DNA from: Microbulbifer yueqingensis
Lineage (GTDB): Bacteria > Pseudomonadota > Gammaproteobacteria > Pseudomonadales > Cellvibrionaceae
NCBI RefSeq assembly: GCF_900100355.1
Contig: NZ_FNFH01000001.1
Span: 324,963-388,962, forward strand
DNA: 64,000 bases
Reading direction: 5' to 3'
Shown here: piece by piece, positions 63,422-64,000 of the stretch
Layout: the number at the start of each line of letters is the position of its first letter
Numbering within the stretch: position 1 is the first letter of the stretch
Position numbers and translations under genes: made by a program
Notes under the pieces: model-generated
What the model was told of the DNA's origin: nothing
Databases searched by the model: none
The model's input: only the letters and a program-made list of their open reading frames with translations

Positions 63422-64000
63422 TCAGGCATCCAGGGCGGTGCGGATCTCCCCGGTGATTTCCGCCACCGCATCCCGTGCGGCCGCGCCATCACGGGCCTCG
63501 CCGATCGCCGACACCAGTACGCTGCCGACCACCGCGCCGTCGCCCGCCTCACTGACTGCCCTGGCCGAGGCGCCGTCCTTGATACCGAAACCGACGCACA
63601 GCGGCAGGTCGGTAAAGCGGCGAATCCGCCCCAGGTTTTCGCGCACCGCCTGGGGGTCCAGGTTGCCGGCACCGGTGACGCCCTTCAGCGAGACATAGTA
63701 AACAAAGCCGCTGGCGAGCCGCGTGATGGCCTGGATCCGCTCTTCACTGGTGGTGGGCGTGAGCAGGAAGATATTGCGCAAGTTGCGCGCGCGCAGCAAA
63801 TCGCTCAGCGGACCGGCCTCTTCCGCCGGCAGGTCTACGGTCAGCGCGCCGTCCACGCCGGCCTCCAGCGCCGCATCGGCGAAGCGCTCCGCACCCATCC
63901 TCTCGATCGGGTTGGCATAGCCCATCAGTATCACCGGCGTGTCGCTGTCTTCCCGCCGGAACTCCCGCACCATCTCCAGGCACTGGCGCAGCGAGGTGCG
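63422..64000 (-). CDS. trpA: Tryptophan synthase alpha chain, N-terminus beyond window
   Basis: About 193 C-terminal residues are inside the window and the frame is open to the edge, so the start is missing. The segment reads PVILMGYANPIERMGAERFADAALEAGVDGALTVDLPAEEAGPL, with the catalytic Asp of the VDLP region, then IFLLTPTTSEERI, VYYVSLKGVTGA and GFGIKDGASARAV, GAVVGSVLV for phosphate binding. It cleaves indole-glycerol phosphate. It precedes accD by 152 bases, a usual order in Pseudomonas relatives. Confidence 0.97.
   Translation of the reverse strand, partial: RTSLRQCLEMVREFRREDSDTPVILMGYANPIERMGAERFADAALEAGVDGALTVDLPAEEAGPLSDLLRARNLRNIFLLTPTTSEERIQAITRLASGFVYYVSLKGVTGAGNLDPQAVRENLGRIRRFTDLPLCVGFGIKDGASARAVSEAGDGAVVGSVLVSAIGEARDGAAARDAVAEITGEIRTALDA

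Overview
The window is a dense, high-GC chromosomal segment from a gammaproteobacterium. Several gene orders are typical of the Pseudomonas/Cellvibrio side of the class: trpA-accD-folC-dedD-cvpA-purF-metZ, moxR-DUF58-tgpA, arsC-wrbA-DUF2069, and a PhoPQ-like pair with PepSY. An NhaA and an NhaP-type antiporter plus a glucosylglycerate operon point to a salt-exposed, probably marine organism. A Microbulbifer-like Cellvibrionales bacterium would fit, but that is inference from gene content. No rRNA, tRNA, CRISPR array, IS element or prophage was recognised.

Layout. 0-10 kb: a TonB-dependent receptor cut by the left edge, pdxH-cupin, a 2-oxoacid decarboxylase/aldehyde dehydrogenase pair (possibly 2-ketoarginine degradation), kbl-tdh for threonine catabolism, and periplasmic sodC. 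9.5-15.6 kb: secreted lipase, DUF1439 protein, NhaP-type antiporter, GltB-like flavoprotein, hemerythrin and a PA0069-type radical SAM protein. 15.7-19.8 kb: a nitric-oxide defence locus. The ric/ytfE-norB (qNOR) operon diverges from DUF454-nsrR, and two NsrR-type palindromes lie in the divergent region. 19.9-25.5 kb: GIY-YIG protein, ECF-type sigma factor with zinc-finger anti-sigma, SDR, small DUF proteins, a saccharopine-dehydrogenase-like enzyme and a PAP2/glycosyltransferase pair. 25.5-28.6 kb: a PhoQ/PhoP-like system behind PepSY and glycine-zipper genes. 28.7-36.1 kb: hydrolase, cystine transporter, TlpA, YihY, then arsC-wrbA-DUF2069-sppA.

36.3-45.2 kb is the most accessory part. Two small AT-richer genes (an XRE regulator with two membrane helices and a superinfection-immunity-like protein) precede an operon of a FAN1-type VRR-NUC nuclease, an XPD/DinG-like helicase with an N-terminal PD-(D/E)XK-like region, and a stand-alone CLCA_X/LPD1-type protein with an HEWFH metallopeptidase-like motif. 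Three orphan genes follow (lipoprotein, DUF1444-like, secreted). nhaA comes next, and a degenerate DUF3175 fragment upstream of it matches the intact DUF3175 gene downstream.

47.6-51.5 kb holds glucosyl-3-phosphoglycerate phosphatase, synthase and a glucosylglycerate phosphorylase, so synthesis and recycling of one compatible solute sit in one operon. The right end carries an MFS transporter, moxR-DUF58-tgpA, metZ, purF, cvpA, dedD, folC, accD and a trpA cut by the edge.

The best candidate for an under-described system is the FAN1/helicase/HEWFH operon at 38.3-43.3 kb. Its parts suggest repair of crosslinked DNA or DNA-protein adducts, but that function is inferred.
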